A stretch of 64,000 bases of DNA. Source: Sphingomonas sp. Leaf339 (GTDB lineage Bacteria; Pseudomonadota; Alphaproteobacteria; Sphingomonadales; Sphingomonadaceae). The stretch spans positions 615,178 through 679,177 of the forward strand of contig NZ_LMRS01000012.1 in assembly GCF_001426195.1 (NCBI RefSeq), in the 5' to 3' direction. Position 1 is the first letter of the stretch; each line of letters opens with the position of its first letter. Shown here one piece after another: positions 1 to 9,308 of this stretch. The position numbers and the translations under genes are program-made. The notes beneath the pieces were generated by a model. The model worked only from the letters and a program-made list of their open reading frames with translations, searched no databases and had not been told where the DNA came from.

Positions 1-271
1 CGCCGAGAGCTACAGCGAATCGCTGCCCGATTTCGTCAAGCTGGCCGAGGCTTATGGGTGGAAGGGTATTCGTATCGAAACCCGCGACCAACTCGATGCC
101 GGCATCGCCGATATGCTGGCCTATGACGGCCCGGTGATGGTCGATTGCCGGGTATCGAAACTGACCAACTGCTTCCCGATGATCCCGTCGGGTGCGGCGC
201 ACACCGACATGATCCTGCAGGCCAACGAAGTGTCCGGCGAAATGGACGACGAAGCCAAGGCGCTGGTCTGA
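1..271 (+). CDS. ilvB: Acetolactate synthase large subunit, C-terminal end (partial)
   Basis: The window opens inside this gene; the frame starts at base 2 and ends with TGA at 269-271. About 89 residues remain. They match the end of the thiamine-diphosphate-binding domain of acetohydroxyacid synthase: the VMVDCRVS strand, the NCFPMIPSGAAHTDMI stretch, then an acidic tail. The enzyme joins two pyruvates, or pyruvate and 2-oxobutyrate, in the first common step of valine, leucine and isoleucine synthesis. The regulatory subunit gene follows 114 bases later on the same strand, and ilvC after that, so this is an ilvB-ilvN-ilvC cluster. The ilvI name would fit equally well. Confidence 0.9.
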   Translation, partial: AESYSESLPDFVKLAEAYGWKGIRIETRDQLDAGIADMLAYDGPVMVDCRVSKLTNCFPMIPSGAAHTDMILQANEVSGEMDDEAKALV

Positions 272-281
272 CCCTCCTGGC

Positions 282-371
282 CCCCTCCCGCTTGCGGGAG
301 GGGTTTGGGACTGTGAGCAAACGTCGCTTTCACCAACCTGCCTTCCCCCGACTCCTCCCGCCAGCGGGAGG
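282..371. repeat. Two CCTCCCGC/GCGGGAGG hairpin repeats
   Basis: Two short palindromes lie between ilvB and ilvN: a 10-bp stem at 282-291/294-303 and an 8-bp stem at 354-361/364-371, each with a two-base centre. They have the same core in the same orientation. The second ends just before the ilvN ribosome binding site. They look like the dispersed intergenic hairpins common in sphingomonads. They may protect the upstream mRNA end or modulate ilvN translation; that role is inference. Confidence 0.6.
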
Positions 372-385
372 GGAGAGAGATCGAA

Positions 386-1970
<1,585 letters not shown>

Positions 1971-2033
1971 GGGCGACGGGATGCGGGCGGTTCAGGCCGT
2001 TCGCATCCTCTCCCCACTGAAATCGCCCCTAGC

Positions 2034-2060
2034 TGTCATCCCGGCGTTCGCCGGGTGACA
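2034..2060. terminator. Hairpin after ilvC
   Basis: An inverted repeat, TGTCAtCCCGGCG / CGCCGGGTGACA, with a very small loop and one unpaired base in the left arm. It lies 63 bases after ilvC and 119 before the YceI-like gene. No T-tract follows, so it may be a processing or Rho-linked site, or one of the family's common dispersed hairpins, and not a classic intrinsic terminator. Confidence 0.45.
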
Positions 2061-2178
2061 GGTAGGGGAGTAAAGATCGGCGGACGACACCCCGGCGAAA
2101 CGCACCGTTGCCGCCTCGGCGTTTGACGCGGCCTGTTCGGACCGCCACGTTGCGCGGCAATCAACAGGGAGTTTTCCA

Positions 2179-2781
2179 ATGCGTCTCGTCCTCGCCGCCG
2201 CCGCCATGCTGATCGCGGCTCCGCTTCTCGCCCAGACCGGCACGCCCGGCACCCCCAACAAGGCGCTTGTCACCGCCGGCACCTATCCGGTCGACCCCAA
2301 TCACACGCAGGTGACGTGGCAGGTCAACCATATGGGCTTCTCGATGCTGCAGGGTCAGTTCGGCGCCTCGGGCGGTTCGATCACGATCGATCCGGCGAAG
2401 CCCAACGATACTAAGGTCGAAGTGACCTTCGCGGTCGATCAACTGTCGACCACCTCGCCGCGCTTTGCAGAGCATCTGAAGTCGAAGGACTTCTTCGACG
2501 CCGCCGCCAACCCCACCGCCCGCTTCGTATCGACCAGCGTGCGCGCCACCGGCGACCGCGCCGTCATCACCGGCAACCTGACGATCAAGGGCGTGACCAG
2601 GCCCGTCACGCTGCAGGCCAGTTTCGTCGGTGCCGGCGCGAACCCGATGAGCAAGAAGCTGAACTTCGGCTTCCGCGCGACCGGATCGATCAGCCGCAAC
2701 GACTTCGGTCTCGGCATGGCCGTGCCCGTCGTGTCGGACAAGGTCGATCTGACGATCAACGCCGCCTTCGCTGCCCAATAA
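2179..2781 (+). CDS. YceI-like periplasmic protein
   Basis: A 200-residue secreted protein with a clear signal peptide (hydrophobic core at residues 3-18, cleavage near LLAQ). The mature part has the YceI lipocalin-like barrel signature: Y-VDPNHTQVTWQVNHMGFS, then GGSITIDP and VTGNLTIKGVTRPVTL. YceI proteins bind polyprenoid or other amphiphilic lipids and are often induced by high pH or osmotic stress. The ATG at 2179 is preceded by CAGGGAG. It follows ilvC but has its own 200-base leader with a hairpin, so independent transcription is likely. Confidence 0.88.
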   Translation: MRLVLAAAAMLIAAPLLAQTGTPGTPNKALVTAGTYPVDPNHTQVTWQVNHMGFSMLQGQFGASGGSITIDPAKPNDTKVEVTFAVDQLSTTSPRFAEHLKSKDFFDAAANPTARFVSTSVRATGDRAVITGNLTIKGVTRPVTLQASFVGAGANPMSKKLNFGFRATGSISRNDFGLGMAVPVVSDKVDLTINAAFAAQ

Positions 2782-2815
2782 GCCGCCCGGTAAGATGACG
2801 GATCGCCGCGCGGTG

Positions 2816-3208
2816 TCAGGCCGCGCGGTGCACCTGAGCAAAGCCCTCGAATGTCGCACGCACCGACGGCGCGGCCTTTGCGGTCAGCGCGTCGATCCGG
2901 GTCATCGCTTCGCCCCCGTCGTCGGCCGGGCGATAAGCCATTGCCCACGCGCCGAACTCTCTTGCCGCGATGATCCGATCGGACAGCATCACGACCGCTC
3001 GATGCCGTTCATCCTGCCGTATCCGCGCCAGGGTCGTCGCGACCGCATCCTCCTTCCCCTCGAGCGCCTGAAGGAAACGCTTGCCGTCGAAGAACAGCAG
3101 GCCGGTGACGTTGACCCGAGCATTGTTACGCTGCGATACGACCATCAGGTCGTCGATATCCAACACGGCGACGCGGTGCAGGGTACTGATGCAAACGATC
3201 TGTCGCAT
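2816..3208 (-). CDS. BLUF-domain protein A (conserved Tyr replaced by Cys)
   Basis: A 130-residue single-domain protein. Residues 1-95 match the BLUF (blue light sensing using FAD) fold: QRNNARVNVTGLLFFDGKRFLQALEG, the DERH turn and REFGAWAM. Aligned to AppA and BlrB, the flavin-contact Asn is N29, the signalling Gln is Q47, and Trp and Met are W88 and M90. The Tyr that donates the electron and proton, which should be residue 6 in a YIS motif, is Cys (codon TGC, checked on the reverse strand). A C-terminal 35-residue helical tail follows. Its paralogue lies 63 bases upstream in the same direction, so the two are probably one operon. Confidence 0.9.
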   Translation of the reverse strand: MRQIVCISTLHRVAVLDIDDLMVVSQRNNARVNVTGLLFFDGKRFLQALEGKEDAVATTLARIRQDERHRAVVMLSDRIIAAREFGAWAMAYRPADDGGEAMTRIDALTAKAAPSVRATFEGFAQVHRAA

Positions 3209-3271
3209 CTCTGGTCTCTTGTCGGTGCGTCGTCCCCGATCCGATCCCGTGGGGCCTGTCCTGAAGATCGG

Positions 3272-3667
3272 CTACGCTGCCCGGCGCATCCGCATGAAGG
3301 CATCGAAGGTATCGCGCGCCGCCGGCGACGCATGCGCCGACAGGATCGCCATTCGTGCGATCGTCGGCAGATCGGATTCCGCCGGCGGGCGATACGCCAT
3401 CGCCTCCACCCCGAACTCGCGCCGTTCGATCCCGCGATCGGACAGGATCAGGATCGACTGATGCCGGGGATCGCCCTGAATCCGGGTGAAGGTCTGTTGC
3501 ACCGGCCCCGCCGCCCCCTCGATCGCGTGGAGGAACCGGCGGCCGTCGAAGAACAACATGCCCGTCACCAATTGCCCGGCATTGCGGCGGCGCGCGGTCG
3601 CCAGGATCGCCGGGACGTCGGCGACGACGTTCTGGCACAGGCTGCTGATATAGACGATCTGGCGCAT
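3272..3667 (-). CDS. BLUF-domain protein B (signalling Gln replaced by His)
   Basis: A 131-residue BLUF protein, first gene of a two-gene minus-strand unit. The frame is open further upstream, but the ATG at 3667 has a good GGAAGGAGC site and gives the same N-terminus as its paralogue (MRQIVYIS). Here the photoactive Tyr is kept (Y6) and so is N29, but the position of the essential Gln is His (H47, FLHAIEG) and the semi-conserved Trp is Glu (E88). M90 is kept. So the pair A and B have lost different members of the Tyr-Gln-Trp set, in exactly aligned columns. Whether either still cycles with light cannot be told from sequence. Confidence 0.9.
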   Translation of the reverse strand: MRQIVYISSLCQNVVADVPAILATARRRNAGQLVTGMLFFDGRRFLHAIEGAAGPVQQTFTRIQGDPRHQSILILSDRGIERREFGVEAMAYRPPAESDLPTIARMAILSAHASPAARDTFDAFMRMRRAA

Positions 3668-3788
3668 TCGGCTCCTTCCGGCAAATTGGTGCCGAACCCG
3701 ACCTAACCCATCGCCGTTAAGGAAAAGTGCGCGAGCGCCATCGCCACCGATGGACAAACGGCCGGCCCGGCGGCATGGGAGGGACACG

Positions 3789-3833
3789 ATGATGCGTGCG
3801 GCGCTCCTGACCCTGCGACTTACCCGCCCTTAG
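3789..3833 (+). CDS. leuL: Leucine-rich leader peptide of leuA
   Basis: A 14-codon [17 protein letters not shown] then TAG, with 4 Leu codons (CTC, CTG, CTG, CTT) in its last ten codons. A strong ribosome binding site, GGGAGGGA at 3777-3784, stands at the right distance. Its stop codon lies inside the first arm of a hairpin (3826-3835 with 3859-3868). The leuA start follows 107 bases later. This is the classic layout of transcription attenuation by ribosome stalling at Leu codons. The name leuL is by analogy. Confidence 0.7.
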   Translation: MMRAALLTLRLTRP

Positions 3834-3880
3834 GGCGGTCGTGCACGCATGCGCACTTCCCTAAGGGCCGACGACCACCC
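3826..3880 (+). promoter_or_regulatory. Alternative hairpins of the leuA leader
   Basis: Two mutually exclusive pairings can be drawn. Pairing 1: GCCCTTAGGG (3826-3835) with CCCTAAGGGC (3859-3868), a perfect 10-bp stem enclosing a near-palindrome at 3841-3856. Pairing 2: GGGCGGTCGT (3833-3842) with ACGACCACCC (3871-3880), 9 of 10 pairs. They share bases 3833-3835 and cross each other. The left arm of pairing 1 overlaps the leader stop codon, so a ribosome stalled at the Leu codons or terminating would change which forms. No clear T-run follows, so the block could act on transcription pausing or on translation of leuA. Confidence 0.55.
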
Positions 3881-3940
3881 ATACGCGCCATAATGGCCGC
3901 GCGGGTTCTTCATCCGTGGCGGCGAAGCCGGGAAGTTATC

Positions 3941-5596
3941 ATGCTCCGCGATCCATCGACCAAGTACCGACCGTTCCCGCCCATCGCCCTGCCCGACCGG
4001 CAATGGCCGTCGCGCACCATCACCCACGCCCCCCGCTGGCTGTCCACCGACCTGCGCGACGGCAATCAGGCGTTGATCGACCCGATGGGCGCGGAAAAGA
4101 AGACGCGGCTGTTCGACCTGCTCTGTAAGGTCGGGCTCAAGGAGATCGAGGTCGGCTTCCCCTCCGCTGGCGCGACCGAGTTCGACTTCATCTCCGGCCT
4201 CGTCCGCGACGGCCGCATCCCCGACGACGTCACCATCCAGGTGCTGACCCAGTCGCGCCGCGACCTGATCGAGGCCAGCTTCGCCAGCCTGAAGGGCGCG
4301 AGGACCGCGATCGTCCACCTCTACAACGCGGTCAGTCCGGCATGGCGCAAGATTGTGTTCGGCATGACCCGCGAAGAGGTGAAGGCGATCGCCATCGCCG
4401 GCGCCAAGGTGCTCCGCGACGGGGCCGCGAAACAGCCCGATACCGACTGGTTCTTCGAATACAGCCCGGAAACCTTCTCCACCGCCGAACTCGATTTCTC
4501 CGTCGAGGTATGCGCGGCGGTGATGGACGTGCTGCGCCCGACGCCGGATCATCCCCTGATCCTGAACCTGCCCGCCACGGTCGAATGCGCGACGCCCAAC
4601 GTCTATGCCGACCAGATCGAATGGTTCGGCCGCAACATCCCCAACCGCGACAGCGTCGTCATCTCGCTTCACACCCACAACGATCGCGGCACCGGCGTCG
4701 CGGCGGCGGAACTGGGTATGATGGCGGGGGCGGACCGGGTCGAGGGTTGTCTGCTCGGCAATGGCGAGCGTACCGGCAATTGCGATCTCGTGACGCTGGC
4801 GCTGAACCTGTACACGCAAGGGGTCGATCCGAGACTCGACCTGTCGGACATCGACGAGGTGGTGAACACCGTCACCTATTGCACCAACCTGCCCATCCAT
4901 CCGCGCACACCCTATGCCGGCGACCTCGTCTTCACCGCCTTTTCCGGATCGCATCAGGACGCGATCAAGAAGGGCTTCGTGGCGCAGGGCCAGCGTAACG
5001 ACGGCCTGTGGGAAGTACCCTATCTGCCGATCGACCCCGCCGATCTCGGCCGCAGTTACGAAGCGGTGATCCGCGTCAATTCGCAGTCGGGCAAGGGCGG
5101 CGTCGCGTGGGTGATCGAGCAGGACAAGGGCCTGAAACTGCCCAAGCGTCTGCAGGCCGATTTCAGCCGCCACGTGCAGGCGCTGGCCGACGAGACCAGC
5201 CGCGAACTCGGCGCCGCCGATATCTGGGGCCGGTTCGAGGCGACCTACCTCCCCCGCCCCGGCGACCGCTTCGTGCTGCGCGATTACGAGGAGACCGGCA
5301 CCGCCGGCCAGCGCCTGTTCGTCGGCCACGTCTCGGTCGATGGCGTCGACCGGTCGATCTCGGGGCGCGGCAACGGCCTGATCTCCGGCGTGATCGACGC
5401 GCTGGGCGAGACGGGGCCGACGCTCGACGTCGTCGATTACAGCGAACACGCGATCGGCCACGGCGCCGATGCGCAGGCCGCCGCCTATGTCGAATGCCGC
5501 TCCGCCGATGGTCGCACGGTGTTCGGCGTCGGCCTCGACAGCGACATCGCCACCGCCAGCGTCCGCGCGGTGTTGAGTGCTGCCAATCGGGCATGA
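3941..5596 (+). CDS. leuA: 2-isopropylmalate synthase (LeuA type 2)
   Basis: A 551-residue protein, the length of the type 2 LeuA found in many proteobacteria. It condenses acetyl-CoA with 2-oxoisovalerate in the first committed step of leucine synthesis. The DRE-TIM metallolyase signature [15 protein letters not shown] lies near residues 33-48; the metal-binding HTHNDRG is near residue 243. The C-terminal 150 residues form the LeuA regulatory dimer domain, where leucine inhibits. The frame is open from 3893, but [15 protein letters not shown] at 3941 fits the family and has GGAAG just before it. A Leu-rich leader and hairpins lie directly upstream. Confidence 0.95.
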   Translation: MLRDPSTKYRPFPPIALPDRQWPSRTITHAPRWLSTDLRDGNQALIDPMGAEKKTRLFDLLCKVGLKEIEVGFPSAGATEFDFISGLVRDGRIPDDVTIQVLTQSRRDLIEASFASLKGARTAIVHLYNAVSPAWRKIVFGMTREEVKAIAIAGAKVLRDGAAKQPDTDWFFEYSPETFSTAELDFSVEVCAAVMDVLRPTPDHPLILNLPATVECATPNVYADQIEWFGRNIPNRDSVVISLHTHNDRGTGVAAAELGMMAGADRVEGCLLGNGERTGNCDLVTLALNLYTQGVDPRLDLSDIDEVVNTVTYCTNLPIHPRTPYAGDLVFTAFSGSHQDAIKKGFVAQGQRNDGLWEVPYLPIDPADLGRSYEAVIRVNSQSGKGGVAWVIEQDKGLKLPKRLQADFSRHVQALADETSRELGAADIWGRFEATYLPRPGDRFVLRDYEETGTAGQRLFVGHVSVDGVDRSISGRGNGLISGVIDALGETGPTLDVVDYSEHAIGHGADAQAAAYVECRSADGRTVFGVGLDSDIATASVRAVLSAANRA

Positions 5597-5610
5597 TCTC
5601 AGGACTTTAG

Positions 5611-5635
5611 GGAACGCCTTCCCGGCTCGCCGGTT
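5611..5635 (+). promoter_or_regulatory. Candidate EcfG general-stress promoter
   Basis: GGAAC at 5611-5615, then 16 bases, then GGTT at 5632-5635. This is close to the alphaproteobacterial EcfG consensus GGAAC-N16/17-CGTT, with one mismatch in the -10 box. It lies 31 bases before the start of the small gene at 5667, the expected distance for a short leader. A single site with one mismatch is suggestive only. Confidence 0.5.
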
Positions 5636-5666
5636 CGTCTCCCGATATCCTTTGGGAGACGGACCG

Positions 5667-5987
5667 ATGGCCAGCGAGCACAATCCGACGAAGAAGATGG
5701 CGACCAATGCGCAAAAGGGCCTCGACCTGCGCGACCGCTTCGATCGCGGCGGCACCGACGTCGGCGTGAAGCGCGCGAAACAGATCGTCGAAGGCAAGCC
5801 GATGTCTGACGCCGACGTAAAATCGATGCACAGCTACTTCGCCCGCCACGACGTCGACAAGGACACCAAAAGCCACGACTGGGGAAACGAGGATGACCCC
5901 TCCGCCGGTTACGTCGCCTGGCTGCTATGGGGTGGCGACGAGGGCAAGACCTGGGCCGACAAGGAGCGTGAGAAGATCGAGGAGTAG
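5667..5987 (+). CDS. Small protein with a phage-type GLxLRDRFxRGGT domain
   Basis: A 106-residue charged, soluble protein. The core GLDLRDRFDRGGTDVGVKRA ... SMHSYFARHDVDK ... SAGYVAWLLWGGDEGKTWA resembles a small domain that occurs in many phage proteins, often near head-maturation proteases or adenine methylases; its function is not known to me. The ATG at 5667 follows TTTGGGAGAC; the upstream open frame from 5577 overlaps leuA and is not favoured. There are no phage genes nearby. The candidate stress promoter just upstream hints that it has been domesticated as a stress gene. The family match is from memory. Confidence 0.6.
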   Translation: MASEHNPTKKMATNAQKGLDLRDRFDRGGTDVGVKRAKQIVEGKPMSDADVKSMHSYFARHDVDKDTKSHDWGNEDDPSAGYVAWLLWGGDEGKTWADKEREKIEE

Positions 5988-6233
5988 AAGCGCTCTCTCT
6001 CCCGGTTTCTCAAAACTGGACCAAACCGACCGACCGAGAACGCAAATTGATCCGTCGGCGAATTACTTTGCGGCGCTATGTCCTACACGCCCGGACGCGA
6101 TTATATCCGTCCAACGACTGTTCTTTCTCACCGTCGATCCAGACGCCGGCTACGCTCTCGCGCGCGTGTACGCGCCCGCGCGCGGCCGTGAGTGCGACTT
6201 TAGTGACTTTCCGTGCCCGAACCCGGTCGGGCA
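5988..6233. other. Convergent intergenic region with end hairpin
   Basis: Between the small plus-strand gene and the minus-strand pterin reductase. The only structure seen is a 7-bp stem, TGCCCGA/TCGGGCA at 6214-6220/6227-6233, directly after the reductase stop codon, which may end the long minus-strand operon. No T-tract follows. The rest has no convincing ORF. Confidence 0.4.
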
Positions 6234-6983
6234 TCACCCCGTCAGGTGAACGAAATCCCGCGCGAATGGCACCAGATGCGCGCCGCCATCGACGTACAGG
6301 ATTTGCCGGTCGAGCGACGGCATCGACGCACAGAACAGGACGGCTGCGGCAATATCATCCGGCGTCGGCAGTCGCCGGAGCGGCATCAGATCGGCGAGCG
6401 CCGCCATCTGATCGTCGGTATAATCCCCGGTCGGCAGCGTCAGCCCCGGCGCGACGCCGTTCACGCGCACCCCCGCCGCGCCGATCCGTGTGGCGCCGGC
6501 CAGCGCCAGTTTCGCCAGCGTATAGGACAGTTGGTCCGGGTGCGGATGCGCGATCCGCTGGTCGAGGATGTTGACGATCGATCGATCGCCCTCCCCCGCG
6601 GTCGCCGTGAATGCCTGCATCAGCAGCACTGGCGCCGCGGCGTTGATCGCATGGGCCTGTGCCAGATCATCCGCCGTCACGTCTGCCAACACATCCTGCC
6701 CGAACAGCGACGCGCCATTAACGAGCAGATCCGGCACCCACCCAAAACAGGCCGTCACCTCGGCATATAGCGCCGTCGCTCGGGCCGGATCGGCGAAATC
6801 CGCTACGAAACCCTGCCAGACACCGCCGGCTGCCGTCAGCGCCTCGGCGAGCGATGGCTCCGGATCGGCGTCATGACTGCCATGCAGCGCCAAATCATAT
6901 CCCGCCCCGGCCAACGCGGTGGCGATCGCCGCGCCCAGCCGGCGGCAACCACCTGTTACCAACGCCAGCGGTCGCCGGCTCAC
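6234..6983 (-). CDS. folM: Pteridine reductase-like SDR (FolM type)
   Basis: A 249-residue short-chain dehydrogenase. The NAD(P) loop is TGGCRRLG (residues 10-17), in the TGxxxRLG form seen in PTR1 and FolM, and the active site is Y154-x3-K158. The usual catalytic Ser is absent; instead D141 stands 13 residues before Y154, the same Asp-N12-Tyr spacing as PTR1 (Asp181/Tyr194 in Leishmania). It is therefore likely a dihydromonapterin, dihydrobiopterin or dihydrofolate reductase and not a general SDR. Its start overlaps the folE stop by 4 bases (ATGA), so translation is coupled to the enzyme that makes the pterin precursor. Last gene of the frmA operon. Confidence 0.75.
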   Translation of the reverse strand: MSRRPLALVTGGCRRLGAAIATALAGAGYDLALHGSHDADPEPSLAEALTAAGGVWQGFVADFADPARATALYAEVTACFGWVPDLLVNGASLFGQDVLADVTADDLAQAHAINAAAPVLLMQAFTATAGEGDRSIVNILDQRIAHPHPDQLSYTLAKLALAGATRIGAAGVRVNGVAPGLTLPTGDYTDDQMAALADLMPLRRLPTPDDIAAAVLFCASMPSLDRQILYVDGGAHLVPFARDFVHLTG

Positions 6984-7600
6984 GCGCCACCGCGACCCAT
7001 CAGCGCCAGCACTTCCTTGCGGCTCCGCTGGTCGTCGCGAAACACGCCCATCATCCGGCTGGTCGTCATCGCCACGCCCGGCGTCCGAACGCCGCGGGCC
7101 GTCATGCAGGCATGGGTCGCTTCGATCACGACCGCAACGCCGTGCGGCTTCAGGTTTTCCCAGATGCAGTCGGCGACCTCGGCGGTCAGCCTCTCCTGAA
7201 CCTGCAACCTTCGAGCATAGGCGTGCAGCACGCGCGCCAGCTTCGAAATGCCGACGACGTGGTTACGCGGCAGATAGGCGATGTGCGCGACGCCGATGAT
7301 CGGCGCCATGTGATGTTCGCAATGCGACTGAAACGGGATGTCCTTCAGCAGCACGATCTCGTCATACCCGCCCACTTCCTCGAACACCCGCGACAGATGC
7401 CGGGCAGGATCGTCGCCATAGCCGGAGCAATATTCCCGCCACGCCTGTGCGACACGCTTCGGTGTATCGAGCAGCCCCTCCCGCATTGGATCGTCGCCCG
7501 TCCACGCGATCAGCGTGCGGATCGCCTCGGCGACATGGGGCGGCACGGCGATCTTGCCGTCCTCGGCGATCAGGTCGCCATCCTCCGGTTCCATGTTCAT
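6980..7600 (-). CDS. folE: GTP cyclohydrolase I
   Basis: A 206-residue enzyme making 7,8-dihydroneopterin triphosphate from GTP, the entry step of folate and pterin synthesis. The zinc ligands C94, H97 (in SHCEHHMAP) and C165 (THACMTARG) are all present, as are the GLLDTPKRVA and GISKLARV motifs. The short N-terminus before residue 20 is variable in the family. It overlaps fghA by 4 bases upstream and the folM-like gene by 4 bases downstream, so it is embedded in the formaldehyde operon. Confidence 0.96.
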   Translation of the reverse strand: MNMEPEDGDLIAEDGKIAVPPHVAEAIRTLIAWTGDDPMREGLLDTPKRVAQAWREYCSGYGDDPARHLSRVFEEVGGYDEIVLLKDIPFQSHCEHHMAPIIGVAHIAYLPRNHVVGISKLARVLHAYARRLQVQERLTAEVADCIWENLKPHGVAVVIEATHACMTARGVRTPGVAMTTSRMMGVFRDDQRSRKEVLALMGRGGA

Positions 7601-8442
7601 GCTGCCTTCCTCAATCGTTCGGCGGCCCAGGCGACATGATCCGCCATGAAGGTCGAGACACCCAGATAGCTGTGATCATATCCCGGCTGCATCCTCAGCG
7701 TCAGGTCGATCCCCGCCGCCGCACATGCCGCCGCCAGCAGTTCGGGCCGTAACTGCTCGCCCAGAAACTGGTCCGCATCACCCTGATCGACCAGTAGGTC
7801 GGGCCGGCGCGCGCCATCCTCGATCAACGCCACCGCGTCGTAACGGCGCCATGTGCTGCGATCGTCGCCCAGATATCCGCCCAGCGCCTTCTCACCCCAC
7901 GGCACCTGTCCCGGTGCGACGATCGGCGCGAAGGCGGTCACGCTGCGGAACCGATCGGGGTGCCGCAACCCGATCGTGAGCGCGCCGTGGCCGCCCATGG
8001 AATGGCCGGTAATCGCCTGCCGTTCCATATCGACCGGAAACTCCGCACCGATCAGAGCTGGCAGCTCATCCTCAATATAGGACCGCATCCGAAAATGCGG
8101 CGTCCATGGCGCTTCGGTGGCATCGACATAGAAGCCGGCACCCTGCCCCATGTCGTATTCGGGATCATCGGCCACGCCCTCACCCCGCGGGCTGGTGTCG
8201 GGGGCCACGAAGACGACGCGATGCTCGGCGCAGGCGCGGCGATACTCACCCTTGTCCATCACATTGGCATGAGTGCACGTCAGCCCGGACAGGAACCACA
8301 GCACCGGCAATCTTTCGCCCGGATCATGCGCGGGCACGAAGACGGCGAAGGTCATGTCGGTGTCCGTCGCGGTCGATCGGTGGCGATACACGCCCTGCGT
8401 GCCGCCATGGGCCTTTGCCGTCGAAACGGTCTCCATCGTCAT
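7597..8442 (-). CDS. fghA: S-formylglutathione hydrolase
   Basis: A 281-residue esterase-D family enzyme that splits S-formylglutathione to formate and glutathione, the second step of formaldehyde oxidation. The nucleophile is S148 in GHSMGGHGAL; the acid is in DQGDADQF and the His in GYDHSYLG, with the conserved LSGLTCTHAN loop near residue 51. The open frame runs to 8496, but the ATG at 8442 overlaps the purU stop codon (ATGA) and gives family length. Gene order frmA-VOC-purU-fghA supports the function. Confidence 0.94.
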   Translation of the reverse strand: MTMETVSTAKAHGGTQGVYRHRSTATDTDMTFAVFVPAHDPGERLPVLWFLSGLTCTHANVMDKGEYRRACAEHRVVFVAPDTSPRGEGVADDPEYDMGQGAGFYVDATEAPWTPHFRMRSYIEDELPALIGAEFPVDMERQAITGHSMGGHGALTIGLRHPDRFRSVTAFAPIVAPGQVPWGEKALGGYLGDDRSTWRRYDAVALIEDGARRPDLLVDQGDADQFLGEQLRPELLAAACAAAGIDLTLRMQPGYDHSYLGVSTFMADHVAWAAERLRKAA

Positions 8443-9308
8443 CGAAACACCACCGTCCGGTTGTCGTTCAGGAATACGCGTCGTTCGCCGACCCACGTCA
8501 CCGCGCGCGCCAGCACCTGCGCCTCGATATCGCGGCCGATACGGACCAGGTCATCGGCCGAAGCGCGGTGATCGACCCGCTCCACCGCCTGTTCGATGAT
8601 CGGGCCTTCGTCCAGATCAGCGGTCACGAAATGTGCGGTAGCGCCGATCAGCTTCACGCCGCGCTCATGCGCCCGGTGATAAGGCCGTGCGCCCTTGAAG
8701 CCGGGAAGGAAGCTGTGATGGATGTTGATGCACCGGCCCGGCAACGCCTCGACCAGCGTCGGCCCCAGCACCTGCATGTAGCGCGCCAGCACCAGATATT
8801 GCGCCCGTTTGGCAGCCATCAGATCAAGGATCGCCCGCTCCTGCGCATCACGGTTGGTGTCGTCGACCGGCAGATGATGCCAGGGCAAACCATGCCATTC
8901 GACCAGCGAGCGCAAAGCATCATGGTTCGACACGACACCGACGATCTGAACCGGCAGCGCGTTCGTCCGCCAGCGGTGGAGCAGGTCGTTCAGGCAGTGC
9001 GACCCCTTCGAAACCGCCAGGAGCACACGCGGTCGGTCATCCGCACGAACGACCTCCCACGCGAAATCGAACCGCACCGCCGCCGCTGCCAGCGCCGCCC
9101 GGACGCCCCCGACATCGGTCGGAAATCCCGGCCCGCCGCCTGTGAAGACGACACGCATGAAGAAGCGCCCCGTCTCCAGATCGGCATATTGCTGGCTGTC
9201 GAGGATGAACCCGTCGATGCCGGCCAGCGCTCCCGACACCGCAGCCACGATGCCGACAAGGTCCTGGCACGCAAGGGTGAGGATCAGGGCCGTGCCGGCG
9301 TCGGTCAT
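8439..9308 (-). CDS. purU: Formyltetrahydrofolate deformylase
   Basis: A 289-residue protein: N-terminal ACT domain (about residues 1-80, LTLACQDLVGIVAAVSG) and a C-terminal formyltransferase-fold domain. The hydrolase signature INIHHSFLPGFKGARPYH and the DLDEGPI motif give the catalytic Asn, His and Asp. It releases formate and free tetrahydrofolate from 10-formyl-THF. Start chosen at 9308, where the ATG overlaps the VOC gene stop; the longer frame to 9458 would run through that gene. In this operon it may balance the folate one-carbon pool when formaldehyde reacts with tetrahydrofolate (inference). Confidence 0.94.
   Translation of the reverse strand: MTDAGTALILTLACQDLVGIVAAVSGALAGIDGFILDSQQYADLETGRFFMRVVFTGGGPGFPTDVGGVRAALAAAAVRFDFAWEVVRADDRPRVLLAVSKGSHCLNDLLHRWRTNALPVQIVGVVSNHDALRSLVEWHGLPWHHLPVDDTNRDAQERAILDLMAAKRAQYLVLARYMQVLGPTLVEALPGRCINIHHSFLPGFKGARPYHRAHERGVKLIGATAHFVTADLDEGPIIEQAVERVDHRASADDLVRIGRDIEAQVLARAVTWVGERRVFLNDNRTVVFR

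Noticed and set aside
282..371. CRISPR-like array
   Set aside because: Only two palindromic units with different flanks; no spacers of even length and no cas genes.
3830..5797. 655-codon minus-strand frame opposite leuA
   Set aside because: Antisense to leuA along its whole length; composition is rich in Arg, Asp and Ala as expected from GC skew.
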